From assembly GCF_937127095.1 (NCBI RefSeq), contig NZ_CAKZLP010000043.1, positions 1-36,174 on the forward strand: DNA of 36,174 nucleotides, written 5' to 3'. Made by a program: the position numbers and the translations under genes. Each line of letters opens with the position of its first letter. Positions within the stretch are counted from its first letter, which is position 1. A model generated the notes under the pieces. It was not told the DNA's origin and did not search any database. It saw only the letters and a program-made list of their open reading frames with translations. The DNA comes from an uncultured Amphritea sp. GTDB taxonomy: Bacteria; Pseudomonadota; Gammaproteobacteria; Pseudomonadales; Balneatricaceae. This document shows positions 8,331-16,483 of this stretch, piece after piece.

Positions 8331-9244
8331 AAAAGATCAGATGTGCATTGATTGGATCAGGCAATATTGGCACCGATCTGATCTATAAAATTCAACGCAG
8401 TGAGTTCCTTGAGCCGGTGTGGATGGTGGGCATTGACCCTGAATCAGAAGGTCTGACACGGGCCGCGGCGATGGGGCTAAAAACCACCCATGAAGGCATT
8501 GATGGCTTACTTCCCCATGTCTTAGAGGATGAGATTCAGATCGCTTTTGACGCCACCAGTGCCTATGTCCATGCGGAAAATAGTCGCAAACTGAATGCGC
8601 TGGGGGTGATGATGATCGATCTGACGCCAGCGGCTATCGGTCCTCTGTGTGTGCCACCTGTGAATCTGAAACAACATGCTGAAAAAGTGGAGATGAACGT
8701 CAATATGATCTCCTGCGCCGGGCAGGCAACGATTCCGATTGTCAGTGCTGTGTCTCAGGTGCAGGGCGTTGAATACGCAGAGATTATTGCCAGCCTTTCC
8801 TCTAAATCGATTGGCCCCGGCACCCGGGCTAATCTCGATGAGTTTACCTATACCACCTCCAACGCTATTGAAGTGGTGGGCGGTGCGAAAAAGGGTAAGG
8901 CGCTGGCGATTATCAATCCCGCAGAACCGCCGATGATTATGCGTAACACCATCTACTGCCTCACCGAAGGTGAGCCGGACGAGGCGAAAATTACCGCGTC
9001 GGTGCTGGCCATGATCAAAGAGGTACAGAAATATGTGCCGGGTTACAAACTGGTCAACGGCCCGAGTTTCGAAGGCAATAAGGTCGCTGTGTTTATGGAG
9101 GTTGAGGGGCTGGGGGATTATCTGCCTAAGTATGCCGGCAACCTCGATATTATGACCGCCGCCGCAACCCGGACAGCGGAGATGTTTGCCGAGGAGATAC
9201 TCGCCGGAAAAATTCAACTAAACCCTGTGGAGGTGGCGTCATGA
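8327..9244 (+). CDS. dmpF: Acetaldehyde dehydrogenase, acylating (DmpF)
   Basis: This 305-residue enzyme converts acetaldehyde, NAD and CoA to acetyl-CoA. It shows an N-terminal Rossmann motif (IGSGNIG, residues 9-15) and the catalytic cysteine C130 in [11 protein letters not shown], equivalent to C132 of DmpF. In the family it forms a complex with the aldolase DmpG and receives acetaldehyde through an internal channel. The aldolase gene follows with a 4-bp ATGA overlap, and the tautomerase gene overlaps its start likewise. Length is typical (about 307-312). Confidence 0.97.
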   Translation: MKKIRCALIGSGNIGTDLIYKIQRSEFLEPVWMVGIDPESEGLTRAAAMGLKTTHEGIDGLLPHVLEDEIQIAFDATSAYVHAENSRKLNALGVMMIDLTPAAIGPLCVPPVNLKQHAEKVEMNVNMISCAGQATIPIVSAVSQVQGVEYAEIIASLSSKSIGPGTRANLDEFTYTTSNAIEVVGGAKKGKALAIINPAEPPMIMRNTIYCLTEGEPDEAKITASVLAMIKEVQKYVPGYKLVNGPSFEGNKVAVFMEVEGLGDYLPKYAGNLDIMTAAATRTAEMFAEEILAGKIQLNPVEVAS

Positions 9245-10284
9245 GTGATCTGAACGGACGTAAAGTCATTCTGCATGATATGTGTCTGCGTGACGGTATG
9301 CATGCCAAACGGGAACAGATCTCGGTCGAACAGATGGTTAAAGTCGCGACCGTCCTCGATGATGCCGGGATGCCCTATATCCAGGTGACCCATGGCGCGG
9401 GTCTGGGCGGTAACTCACTGCAGCATGGTTTCGCCCTGGCCAGCAATGAGGAGTATATCGAAGCGGTTGCGTCGCGGATGAAGCAGGCGGTGGTATCTGT
9501 CCTGCTGTTGCCGGGGTTGGGCACAATGAAAGAGCTGAAGTCCGCCTATCATTCCGGTGCCCGCAGCGTACATGTGGCAACCCACTGTACCGAAGCCGAT
9601 ACCTCACCACAGCATATCGCCTGTGCCCGTGAACTGGGGATGGATACCACCGGTTTTCTGATGATGTCACACCTCTCTGATGCCCGTTCGCTGGCGCAGG
9701 AAGCCAAAAAAATGGAGTCCTACGGTGCCAATACTGTCTATATCACTGATTCTGCTGGCTTCATGTTGCCGGAAGATGTTACTCAACGTGTCACTGCTCT
9801 TCGGGATGTCCTGAAACCTGAGACTGAGATCGGTTTCCATGGTCACCACAATATGGGGCTGGGAATCTCCAACTCCATTGCGGCTATTGCGGCGGGGGCA
9901 TCACGTATTGATGGCTCAGTGGCCGGTCTGGGAGCCGGGGCGGGTAATACGCCACTGGAAGTCTTTATCGCGGTCTGTGAACGGATGGGTATCGAAACCG
10001 GTGTCGATCTGTTTAAAACCATGGATATTGCCGATGAGATCATCTTTCCGATGATGGATCACATTGTCCGGGTGGATAAAGACTCTCTGACCCTCGGTTA
10101 TGCGGGGGTTTATTCGACCTTCCTGTTGCATGCCAAACGTGCTGCTGAGCGGTTTGGTGTTCCGGCCCGGGATATTCTGGTGGAGCTGGGACGTAAAAAG
10201 ATGATCGGTGGTCAGGAAGATATGATTCAGGACACCGCAATGACCATGGCCAAAGAGCGTGGTTTATTGAAACAGAATTTTTAA
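9241..10284 (+). CDS. dmpG: 4-hydroxy-2-oxovalerate aldolase (DmpG)
   Basis: This 347-residue class II aldolase cleaves 4-hydroxy-2-oxovalerate to pyruvate and acetaldehyde. The active-site segment LRDGMHA gives R17, D18 and H21. The divalent metal ligands H200 and H202 sit in FHGHHN, matching the numbering known for DmpG. The C-terminal helical communication domain that docks on DmpF is full length. It overlaps dmpF by 4 bp and precedes the SDR gene by 24 bp, so the SDR probably shares its transcript. Confidence 0.97.
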   Translation: MSDLNGRKVILHDMCLRDGMHAKREQISVEQMVKVATVLDDAGMPYIQVTHGAGLGGNSLQHGFALASNEEYIEAVASRMKQAVVSVLLLPGLGTMKELKSAYHSGARSVHVATHCTEADTSPQHIACARELGMDTTGFLMMSHLSDARSLAQEAKKMESYGANTVYITDSAGFMLPEDVTQRVTALRDVLKPETEIGFHGHHNMGLGISNSIAAIAAGASRIDGSVAGLGAGAGNTPLEVFIAVCERMGIETGVDLFKTMDIADEIIFPMMDHIVRVDKDSLTLGYAGVYSTFLLHAKRAAERFGVPARDILVELGRKKMIGGQEDMIQDTAMTMAKERGLLKQNF

Positions 10285-10308
10285 CGGATCGACTGAAAGG
10301 CGGTTGAG

Positions 10309-11100
10309 ATGAACACAGATTTTAAGGGTGAAACGGCGGTTGTCGTCGGCGCAACCGGTGCCTTTGGCCAGGCGATTGTCGAACGATTGCTGGCCCGGGG
10401 GCTGAAGGTAGTCGCTGTGGCGCGTTCAGCAGCCAGTTTGCAGGCCTTGTCAGAAGCCCATGCGGGCGTTATTCCCTGTGTGGCTGACATCAGTGATGAC
10501 AGTGCCATTGAGGCGATTCGTACAGTGCTGGATGATGTTGCTCTGAATGGTACTGTTCTGAAGAGCACTGTCAGGGCGGTGGTGCATGGCCCGGGTGTTG
10601 GGGTAGCGGGAGGTATTCTGGAAGCGCCAACGGGGACAATGGTGGATGCGGTGAATATTAAAGTGGGTGGCTTGTTGCGCCTGAGTCGGGCTGCCGACAG
10701 CTTTCTGACCGAGGGTAGCCGACTGATCTCTATTGGCGGCCACTACGGTCTTGAACCCACCGCCTATGCCGCGTCTGCTGGTGTTGCTAATGCCGCGCTG
10801 TTTAATGTCTCGCGCCAGCTGAGTCTGGCTTATGGCGAACGGGGTGTCACGGCGCATGTCATAGCGCCAGGCCCTGCCGATACCGAGCGGTTGAGAAATG
10901 TCGCGGTGGCCCGGGCAGAGATGCGCGGCTGCACGGTTGATGATGTGCTGGATGACATGAAGGCGGAATCTTCTATCAGTGCCTTTACCACGCCAGGGCA
11001 GGTCGCCTGGGCGGTGGATATGCTGCTTGATCCTGAAGCAACCGCAATGACCGGGTCTACGCTGATGCTGGATTCCGGCCGTCGCAAAGGTTTGCCATAG
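10309..11100 (+). CDS. SDR-family protein lacking catalytic Ser and Lys
   Basis: This 263-residue protein has a Rossmann fold of the short-chain dehydrogenase/reductase family. The nucleotide motif VVGATGAFG (12-20) is clear, and Y153 sits where the catalytic Tyr is expected. The YxxxK lysine is replaced by Ala (YAASA, A157), and the Ser region reads SIGG (141-144) with Gly at the catalytic position. This suggests a non-canonical or inactive oxidoreductase, or a binding or regulatory role. It begins 24 bp after dmpG on the same strand and is followed by a hairpin, so it is probably the last gene of the dmpC operon. No equivalent exists in the classical dmp or xyl operons; its function is unknown. 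Confidence 0.8.
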   Translation: MNTDFKGETAVVVGATGAFGQAIVERLLARGLKVVAVARSAASLQALSEAHAGVIPCVADISDDSAIEAIRTVLDDVALNGTVLKSTVRAVVHGPGVGVAGGILEAPTGTMVDAVNIKVGGLLRLSRAADSFLTEGSRLISIGGHYGLEPTAYAASAGVANAALFNVSRQLSLAYGERGVTAHVIAPGPADTERLRNVAVARAEMRGCTVDDVLDDMKAESSISAFTTPGQVAWAVDMLLDPEATAMTGSTLMLDSGRRKGLP

Positions 11101-11120
11101 CCGGGGAGAGATCGTTCTAC

Positions 11121-11160
11121 TTAGTCTATAGGTCTATTTAGGTGTGCTTAGGTGTCCTGC
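11121..11160 (+). repeat. Helically phased 10-bp direct repeats upstream of the tautomerase gene
   Basis: Three successive 10-mers beginning GGT (11131, 11141, 11151), with a related 10-mer at 11121, share the pattern GGT-G/C-T-N-C/T-TTA. The exact 10-bp period would place the repeats on one face of the helix, as in some activator sites. No known regulator is recognised. Confidence 0.4.
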
Positions 11161-11180
11161 CTTGATGTGATTAAGGCAGG
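11156..11180 (+). terminator. Hairpin after the SDR gene, possible terminator
   Basis: CCTGCCTT (11156-11163) pairs perfectly with AAGGCAGG (11173-11180) over a 9-nt loop. It is followed by AATCTCTT rather than a clean T-tract, so it is a weak intrinsic terminator candidate or an attenuator before the next gene. Confidence 0.45.
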
Positions 11181-11231
11181 AATCTCTTAACGACAAGTGT
11201 AGAGAAGATAAAAATAATAAGGAGTTCAGTG

Positions 11232-11657
11232 ATGCCGATCGCAACCTTTCATATATCTGAGGCGCTCTTAACGGCAGAGTCCTCCGCCAGGATTCTGGAG
11301 CAGGCGAGTGCTATTTATGCCCAGGAACTGGATAGCCCGGTCGAACGAACCCGGGTGTTTATTAACCGCTACCAGGCAGGCTCGGTGGCTGTGGGTGGTC
11401 AGGTTTGCTCCGAGTCCGGCAGTCCGGCTGCATTTTTCGAGTTTATCGTGCTGGAGGGCAGGCCGTTTGAACAGCGGACACGGATAGCTGAGAGGTTTAC
11501 TACACTGTTGAGTGATGTGCTGGCAGTGGATACGGCGGTGATTCGCGGTCGCTGCAGCCAGGTTAAACCTGAAGACTGGTTTATCGCCGGTGCGCCTGCC
11601 AGTGAGATTCGTAAGCGTGAAGTGGAGGCACGCCAACAGGAGAAGGCCCATGGCTAG
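11232..11657 (+). CDS. Tautomerase-superfamily protein, fused double 4-OT-like domain
   Basis: This 141-residue protein appears to be two 4-OT-like beta-alpha-beta units in one chain. The first begins MPIATFHISE, giving an N-terminal proline after Met removal. The second contains EFIVLEGRPFEQR, which resembles the ILEGRS segment of 4-OT. A GTG codon lies directly before the ATG; the ATG at 11232 is chosen because it exposes Pro1 and ggag lies upstream. Its substrate is unknown, but its place beside a ring-cleavage ferredoxin suggests a step on a substituted muconate or protection against a side product. The stop overlaps the next start by 8 bp. Confidence 0.7.
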   Translation: MPIATFHISEALLTAESSARILEQASAIYAQELDSPVERTRVFINRYQAGSVAVGGQVCSESGSPAAFFEFIVLEGRPFEQRTRIAERFTTLLSDVLAVDTAVIRGRCSQVKPEDWFIAGAPASEIRKREVEARQQEKAHG

Positions 11658-11949
11658 TTATCAGATCAGACTGACTGAAACTGATGAGACCTATGTCTGT
11701 AAAGCCGGTGAGTCAATCCTGCATGGTATGGCGCGTCTGGGTAAAAAAGGTATCCCTCTGGGGTGTCGGGGTGGTGGTTGTGGTGTGTGTAAAATTCAGG
11801 TACTCGAAGGTGAATATAGCAGTCGGGTGATGAGTAAATGCCATATCAGCGAGGCTGAGCGTGCAGACCACTTTGCGCTCGCCTGCCGTATCTATCCGCA
11901 AACCGATCTGGAAATCGAAGTGATTGGTAAAATGTCGAAAAACATCTGA
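11650..11949 (+). CDS. dmpQ: Plant-type [2Fe-2S] ferredoxin, XylT/DmpQ-like
   Basis: This 99-residue ferredoxin has cluster ligands C39-x4-C44-x2-C47 (GCRGGGCGVC) and C79. It resembles XylT/NahT/DmpQ, which re-reduce oxidised iron in catechol 2,3-dioxygenase when substituted catechols inactivate it. A longer frame starts at 11590, but the ATG at 11650 follows aggagaaggc and gives the expected length. It overlaps the tautomerase gene, so the two are co-translated. In CF600 dmpQ lies directly before dmpB; here it is about 7 kb downstream of the dioxygenase gene. It converges with the LysR gene, 15 bp away. Confidence 0.85.
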   Translation: MASYQIRLTETDETYVCKAGESILHGMARLGKKGIPLGCRGGGCGVCKIQVLEGEYSSRVMSKCHISEAERADHFALACRIYPQTDLEIEVIGKMSKNI

Positions 11950-11964
11950 TCAGCAGCGCTGGCG

Positions 11965-12864
11965 TCACTGACTTTTCTCTGTACGGTAGCCGATCAGTAT
12001 CTCCAGAAACGCTTTCAACAACGGCGATTCATCCTCTTTTCTAAAGATACAGCTGAGATCGACTTCGGCTTCATCCGGGGTATCGATTAATGGCTTATAA
12101 ACCACTCCGGGCAGGCTTAAAACGGTGGCCGACTGGGGCACCAGGCATGCACCGAATCCACTCGCTACCAGAGCCACGCCGGTGACTGCATCGCCGACTT
12201 CCTGGGATATATGGGGCGTAAATCCGGACAGTTGGCAGAGACGAATCGTTTTGTCGATAAAGTTCGGCCGGTTGCTGGATGGAAACAGAATCAGTGGAAT
12301 ATCGCTGATCTCAGTGAAAGGTATTTCAGGCAGCGCCGCCAGTGGGTGGTTGCTGTTAATCGCGAGTAGTAGCTTTTCGGTCGTCACCAGCTCAGAGCTA
12401 ATATCGGGCAGGGGGGCCAGCATGCGGTTAAAGCCCAGGCTGATACGTTTCTGTCGCAAGGCATTGATCTGCTCGCCTTTATCCATGGTATGCAGGACGA
12501 CATTGACCTCCGGGTATCGTTCTTTAAACGCCAGCAGGATTTTGGGTATGTCCCCCATAATACCTGAACCAAATATCGCAATATCCAGTCGGCCAAGCCG
12601 ACCCTGTCCCGCTTTTTGTGTTCGCTCAGTGGCTTGTTCTATCAGGCCGAAAATATTGTTGACCTCTTCCCTGAAAAGCCGTCCGGCATCGGTCAGCTCC
12701 ATCCCTTTCGGCGTTCTGTTGAACAGCGTCACTCCCAGATCCTCTTCCAGTTGATGGATCTGCCGGGTTAGTGGTGGTTGGGAAATATGCAGTACTTTGG
12801 CGGCTCTGCCGATATGTTTTTCATCCGCTACCACCTTGAAATATCTGAGTTTACGCAGATCCAT
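11965..12864 (-). CDS. LysR-type regulator, CatM/BenM-like
   Basis: This 299-residue transcription factor has a typical N-terminal winged helix-turn-helix (MDLRKLRYFKVV, HISQPPLTRQIHQLEEDLG, LFNRTPKGMELTDAG) and a C-terminal effector domain of the CatM/BenM/CbnR kind. The frame extends upstream to 13047, but the ATG at 12864 is where LysR homology begins. A perfect ATAC-N7-GTAT site lies 32 bp upstream of this start, and identical sites precede the dioxygenase gene and dmpC. This supports autoregulation plus control of the meta-cleavage genes and the divergent envelope operon. Relatives sense muconate; a 2-hydroxymuconate-like pathway acid is a reasonable effector guess. Confidence 0.9.
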   Translation of the reverse strand: MDLRKLRYFKVVADEKHIGRAAKVLHISQPPLTRQIHQLEEDLGVTLFNRTPKGMELTDAGRLFREEVNNIFGLIEQATERTQKAGQGRLGRLDIAIFGSGIMGDIPKILLAFKERYPEVNVVLHTMDKGEQINALRQKRISLGFNRMLAPLPDISSELVTTEKLLLAINSNHPLAALPEIPFTEISDIPLILFPSSNRPNFIDKTIRLCQLSGFTPHISQEVGDAVTGVALVASGFGACLVPQSATVLSLPGVVYKPLIDTPDEAEVDLSCIFRKEDESPLLKAFLEILIGYRTEKSQ

Positions 12865-12895
12865 CACTCGCCCGCCTGTTTGGTTTGAATAATTT

Positions 12896-12960
12896 AATAC
12901 CTTAAAAGTATTGAGATGGAATATCAATAGTATTGGATGGTAATGAGTTGCCTGCGTTAT
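12896..12960 (+). promoter_or_regulatory. LysR operator and promoter for the divergent envelope operon
   Basis: AATACC-N5-AGTATT at 12896-12912 holds a perfect ATAC-N7-GTAT (12897-12911). The related second site TAGTATTGGATGGTAAT begins at 12928, 32 bp after the start of the first. TTGGAT (12933-12938) and a weak -10 at about 12955-12960 lie at the same offsets as in the other two copies, pointing rightwards. The LysR start is 32 bp to the left. Confidence 0.72.
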
Positions 12961-13017
12961 TTTGTCTGTCAGGAGTGAGAATTCTCCAACAATCAGTAAA
13001 CAGTGCAGGCGTAAGTC

Positions 13018-13974
13018 ATGTTTATAAAAATAACAAATAACAGGCACCTCAGATCAACGTTAGTTTTTGCTCTGACAACTTTTCTCGCAGGATGCGAGGC
13101 TCCCCTGAATCTTGAGGGGGTTGAAACAGAGATGAGTAAAGCGGTGCATCGCACCGATCAGTTGCTGGGTGTGGCGGTAAGCCAGGATCAGGTGGTTGTG
13201 GTGGGTTCCGATGGAGTCGTGCTGACCAGCCCGGTGAGCGATCTTAAATGGCAGCGGCAGCAGCTGAGTAACAATCCTAACTTTGTCGATATAAAACTGT
13301 GTCCCGATCAGTCACTGATCGCTCTGAGTATGGAGCGTCAGCTGTGGATCAGTGAGGACCAGGGGCAACACTGGCGTAGCAGTGATATTCCCACCCGGGA
13401 AAGCCTGACTTCAGTGGCCTGTGGACCGGACAACAGTTACTGGGCCGCTGGCAGTTTCAGCACCCTGGTGAGCAGTCATGATAAAGGTGCCAGCTGGAAT
13501 GAGCAGAGTCTCAACGAAGATGCTGCTATCTCCTCGGTGCAGTTTTTTGATAGCCAGAACCTGATAGCCACCGGTGAGTTCGGACTACTGGCGCGCTCTG
13601 AGGATGGTGGTGAAAACTGGACTTTACTGGATCCGATCCCCAATGAATTTTTCCCCATGACCAGCTACTTCAGCGATCCCTCAACCGGTTGGGTCGCAGG
13701 TTTGGGGGGCACCATTCTGTATACCGATGATGCAGGTCAGAGCTGGCAGTCTCAGGAGACTCCGACCGACTCTCCGATCTATAACTTCTACGCCCGGGAC
13801 GGCCGGTTGTTCGCTTTTGGTGATCACGGCACGGTTCTGGAGCAGCAACACAGTCTCTGGCGCAAGCTGGATACACCCAATATTCCGGTCTATCTGCGGG
13901 ACGGCAAACAGCTGGATGAGAAGCGACTGCTGGTTTCCGGCGGTTGGGGCGCTCTCTTTACGGTCGATATCTGA
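13018..13974 (+). CDS. YCF48-like beta-propeller lipoprotein
   Basis: This 318-residue protein has a lipoprotein signal peptide with lipobox LAGC (C26). The rest consists of repeated blades with BNR/Asp-box-like signatures (SEDQGQHW, SHDKGASW, SEDGGENW, TDDAGQSW), typical of the YCF48/photosystem II stability-factor-like family. In non-photosynthetic bacteria such proteins are often encoded with RND transporters and DUF1302/DUF1329 proteins, exactly as here, and are thought to act in the cell envelope; the molecular role is not known. It is the first gene after the divergent LysR operator and leads the operon. Confidence 0.85.
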   Translation: MFIKITNNRHLRSTLVFALTTFLAGCEAPLNLEGVETEMSKAVHRTDQLLGVAVSQDQVVVVGSDGVVLTSPVSDLKWQRQQLSNNPNFVDIKLCPDQSLIALSMERQLWISEDQGQHWRSSDIPTRESLTSVACGPDNSYWAAGSFSTLVSSHDKGASWNEQSLNEDAAISSVQFFDSQNLIATGEFGLLARSEDGGENWTLLDPIPNEFFPMTSYFSDPSTGWVAGLGGTILYTDDAGQSWQSQETPTDSPIYNFYARDGRLFAFGDHGTVLEQQHSLWRKLDTPNIPVYLRDGKQLDEKRLLVSGGWGALFTVDI

Positions 13975-14023
13975 GCCTTTTAACCGGCTGATTTAAATAA
14001 TAATAATTTCTGGAAGTACGGAT

Positions 14024-14425
14024 ATGTCTGATAAAGCATCTGCACAATCCCATAAAGTCACTCATCTGCTACACAATCTGGATGAACGGATTTTTAACAG
14101 CCCTAAAATTGTGCTGGGGCTGATTCTGGTGATCACACTGTTTTTTGCCAGTCAGATCCCCGGCGTGAAAATGTACTCTGATTTTGCTGACCTGTTACCC
14201 CAGGAACACCCCTATATCGTGTTGCATAACGAGATTAAGGAATCATTTGGTGGTGCCAATGTGGTGATTGTCGGAGTTGAGGTGGAAAGCGGCGATATCT
14301 TCAGTAATGAAGCGCTGGCGCGGATTCACCGCATCACCCAGGCGGTGGATAACCTGCCGGGGATCAACCACAACCTGGTGGCCAGTATCACACACCGTAA
14401 CTCCCGCAAAGTGAGGGTAACGTAA
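14024..14425 (+). pseudogene. RND/MMPL transporter, N-terminal part cut off by a frameshift
   Basis: These 133 residues form the start of an RND-superfamily (MMPL-type) transporter: a cytoplasmic N-terminus, one membrane helix (KIVLGLILVITLFFA, about 28-42) and the beginning of the first periplasmic loop (YSDFADLLPQEHPY). The frame stops at 14423-14425. The continuing homology (NVNSESYYDPQGSEMS and onward) lies in another frame that overlaps at about 14413, which is explained by one missing base after the Arg-Lys-Val codons ending at 14413. Real mutation or sequencing error cannot be separated here. No slippery heptamer is seen at the junction. Confidence 0.85.
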
Positions 14426-14460
14426 ATTCCGAGTCTTACTATGATCCTCAAGGCAGCGAG

Positions 14461-16455
14461 ATGAGCGCGGCTGAACTGGAGGTGCTGCGTCAGGATGTCG
14501 TCGCCAATCCCCGTGTTTATGGACCCCTGGTCAGCCCGGACATGAAGATGGCGCTGGTGAAAGCGCAGCTCAACGAGGGCCAGCTGGATTACGTTAAAAC
14601 CTTTGATGCGATTCAGCAGATGCGCACCGATGAGGGCGCAAAAGGCTTCAAGATTCATGTGACCGGACAGCCGATGCTGGTGGGCTGGGCTTATCAGTAT
14701 CTGGGCCAGATCATCCAGATCTTTATGTTTACCGCACTGATCATGATTGCCCTGCTGGTGTTCTATTTCCGCAAAGCCTATGGCGTGTTGATTCCGCTGG
14801 CTGCAGTGGTGGTGTCGACTATCTGGGGGCTGGGGATTATCTCCCTGTTTGGCTACAACCTTGACCCGCTGGGGCTGGTTATTCCCTTCCTGATCTCAGC
14901 CCGGGCGATGTCTCACGGTATTCAGATTGTGGAACGTTACTATCTCGAACTGAATGAGCACTCCGACCATCATAAAGCTGCTCAGCTGACCTTTGAAAAT
15001 CTGTTCCGTCCCGGCAGTCTGGGAGTGGTCTCCGATGCGATCGGCTTACTATTGATCGCCATTGGTTCGATTCCGCTGAACACCAAGCTGGCACACTATG
15101 CCTCACTGTGGGCGCTATCGATCATCATTACCGTATTGCTGGCTGTCCCGATGCTGCTGTCGGTGTTGCCGAAACCGAAAAACTATGCAGTTAAACATAA
15201 CGTTTTTCGCAATGTGGGCTATTTCTGCGCGGACCTGATCAGCACCCGCAAGGCGGCTAAAAATGCACTGCTGATCGGTGCGCTGCTACTGGTAGGTGGC
15301 TGGTATGCCTCATCAAAAGTGGTGATCGGCGAATCGGAGCCGGGCTCTCCAATTCTCTATCAGAATCATGATTATAACGTTTCTTCCGGTGCTATTAATG
15401 ACAGTTTTCCGGGCTCGGAAGAGCTCTATATCGTCGCTGAAACCAGCGAGAAAGGCGGTATAAAACGTCCTGAAGTATTGAAAGCGCTGGCCGATCTTGA
15501 GCGTCATATGCTGATGGACCCCGGCGTCGGTGGGGCCAAAGGGATACCCGACTTGGTTAAACAGGTGAACCGTCTGCTGCACAACGATGATCCGCGCTGG
15601 ATGCAGATTCCCGATGATGCTCAGTATGTTGGCGGTCTGATGTTTACCTACATGATGTCCAGCCCGATCCCCGGTGCGCTGAATGAGTTCGTCGATACCG
15701 ATGAGCGGATTGCCAATCTGGTGTTTTATTACAAAGATCATCAGGGCGAAACCATTCGCCGGGCAATCTATACCGCCAAACAGTGGATCGATGCTAATGA
15801 AGGTAAGGTTGAGGGGCTGAAGATACGCCTGGCGGGAGGCACTATCGGGGTAACGGCTGCGATGAATGAAGCCGCCTATGAAACCAATCTCTGGGTGCTG
15901 CCGCTGGTGTTCCTGCTGATCTTCCTCATGGTGATGTTTTTCTACACCTCGCTGCAGGCGGGCATGATGATGTTTATGGCGATGATGTTCGCCACCACGC
16001 TGACCTACGCCTATATGGGCATCACCGGCATGGGGATCAATATCAATACGGTGCCGATCATCGCGGTCGGCGTCGGGGTAGGGATCGACTACTCAATTTA
16101 CATGATGGACCGCATCCGCGCGGAGATGGCGCTGCAGCACAACCTCAGTTCTGCAGTGCGCACGGCGATTCGGACCACAGGTCTGGCGGTCAGCTTTACG
16201 GCGATTACGCTGATCGCCGGTATCGTCATGTGGGTGGTGCTGTCCGATCTGCGCTTCCAGTCCGATGCTGCACTGCTGCTGAGTGTGATGGTGATTCTCA
16301 ACGGTGCTGCGGCGATGTTGCTGGTGCCCGCCTGGGTGCTGGTGTTCAAACCGAAATTTATCTGTGCCGCCTATGAAGATGAAGACGGCGTGATCCACGC
16401 AGATGCTCTGGTTGGTGACCCTTCACATAAAAACGCTACAACACCCGTTTGTTAA
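14461..16455 (+). CDS. RND/MMPL transporter, main C-terminal part
   Basis: These 664 residues hold nearly all of an RND-superfamily transporter of about 800 residues: the rest of the first periplasmic loop, two blocks of membrane helices (LGQIIQIFMFTALIMIALLV onward, and LPLVFLLIFLMVMFFY onward) and the signature GVGVGIDYSIYMMDRIRAEM. The homologous frame is open upstream of the ATG into 14413, showing that this is the continuation of the gene at 14024 rather than an independent gene. Members of this group travel with YCF48, DUF1302 and DUF1329 proteins and probably move hydrophobic compounds through the envelope. A start at 14461 has a plausible aagg upstream, so a truncated product is possible but would lack the first helix. 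Confidence 0.88.
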   Translation: MSAAELEVLRQDVVANPRVYGPLVSPDMKMALVKAQLNEGQLDYVKTFDAIQQMRTDEGAKGFKIHVTGQPMLVGWAYQYLGQIIQIFMFTALIMIALLVFYFRKAYGVLIPLAAVVVSTIWGLGIISLFGYNLDPLGLVIPFLISARAMSHGIQIVERYYLELNEHSDHHKAAQLTFENLFRPGSLGVVSDAIGLLLIAIGSIPLNTKLAHYASLWALSIIITVLLAVPMLLSVLPKPKNYAVKHNVFRNVGYFCADLISTRKAAKNALLIGALLLVGGWYASSKVVIGESEPGSPILYQNHDYNVSSGAINDSFPGSEELYIVAETSEKGGIKRPEVLKALADLERHMLMDPGVGGAKGIPDLVKQVNRLLHNDDPRWMQIPDDAQYVGGLMFTYMMSSPIPGALNEFVDTDERIANLVFYYKDHQGETIRRAIYTAKQWIDANEGKVEGLKIRLAGGTIGVTAAMNEAAYETNLWVLPLVFLLIFLMVMFFYTSLQAGMMMFMAMMFATTLTYAYMGITGMGININTVPIIAVGVGVGIDYSIYMMDRIRAEMALQHNLSSAVRTAIRTTGLAVSFTAITLIAGIVMWVVLSDLRFQSDAALLLSVMVILNGAAAMLLVPAWVLVFKPKFICAAYEDEDGVIHADALVGDPSHKNATTPVC

Positions 16456-16483
16456 AAAACCAAAAACCTGAAAGGGGTTAAAA

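Noticed and set aside
14402..14430. Programmed -1 frameshift in the RND transporter gene
   Set aside because: No slippery heptamer of the X-XXY-YYZ kind or nearby stimulatory hairpin is evident, so a simple 1-nt deletion or sequencing error is more likely.
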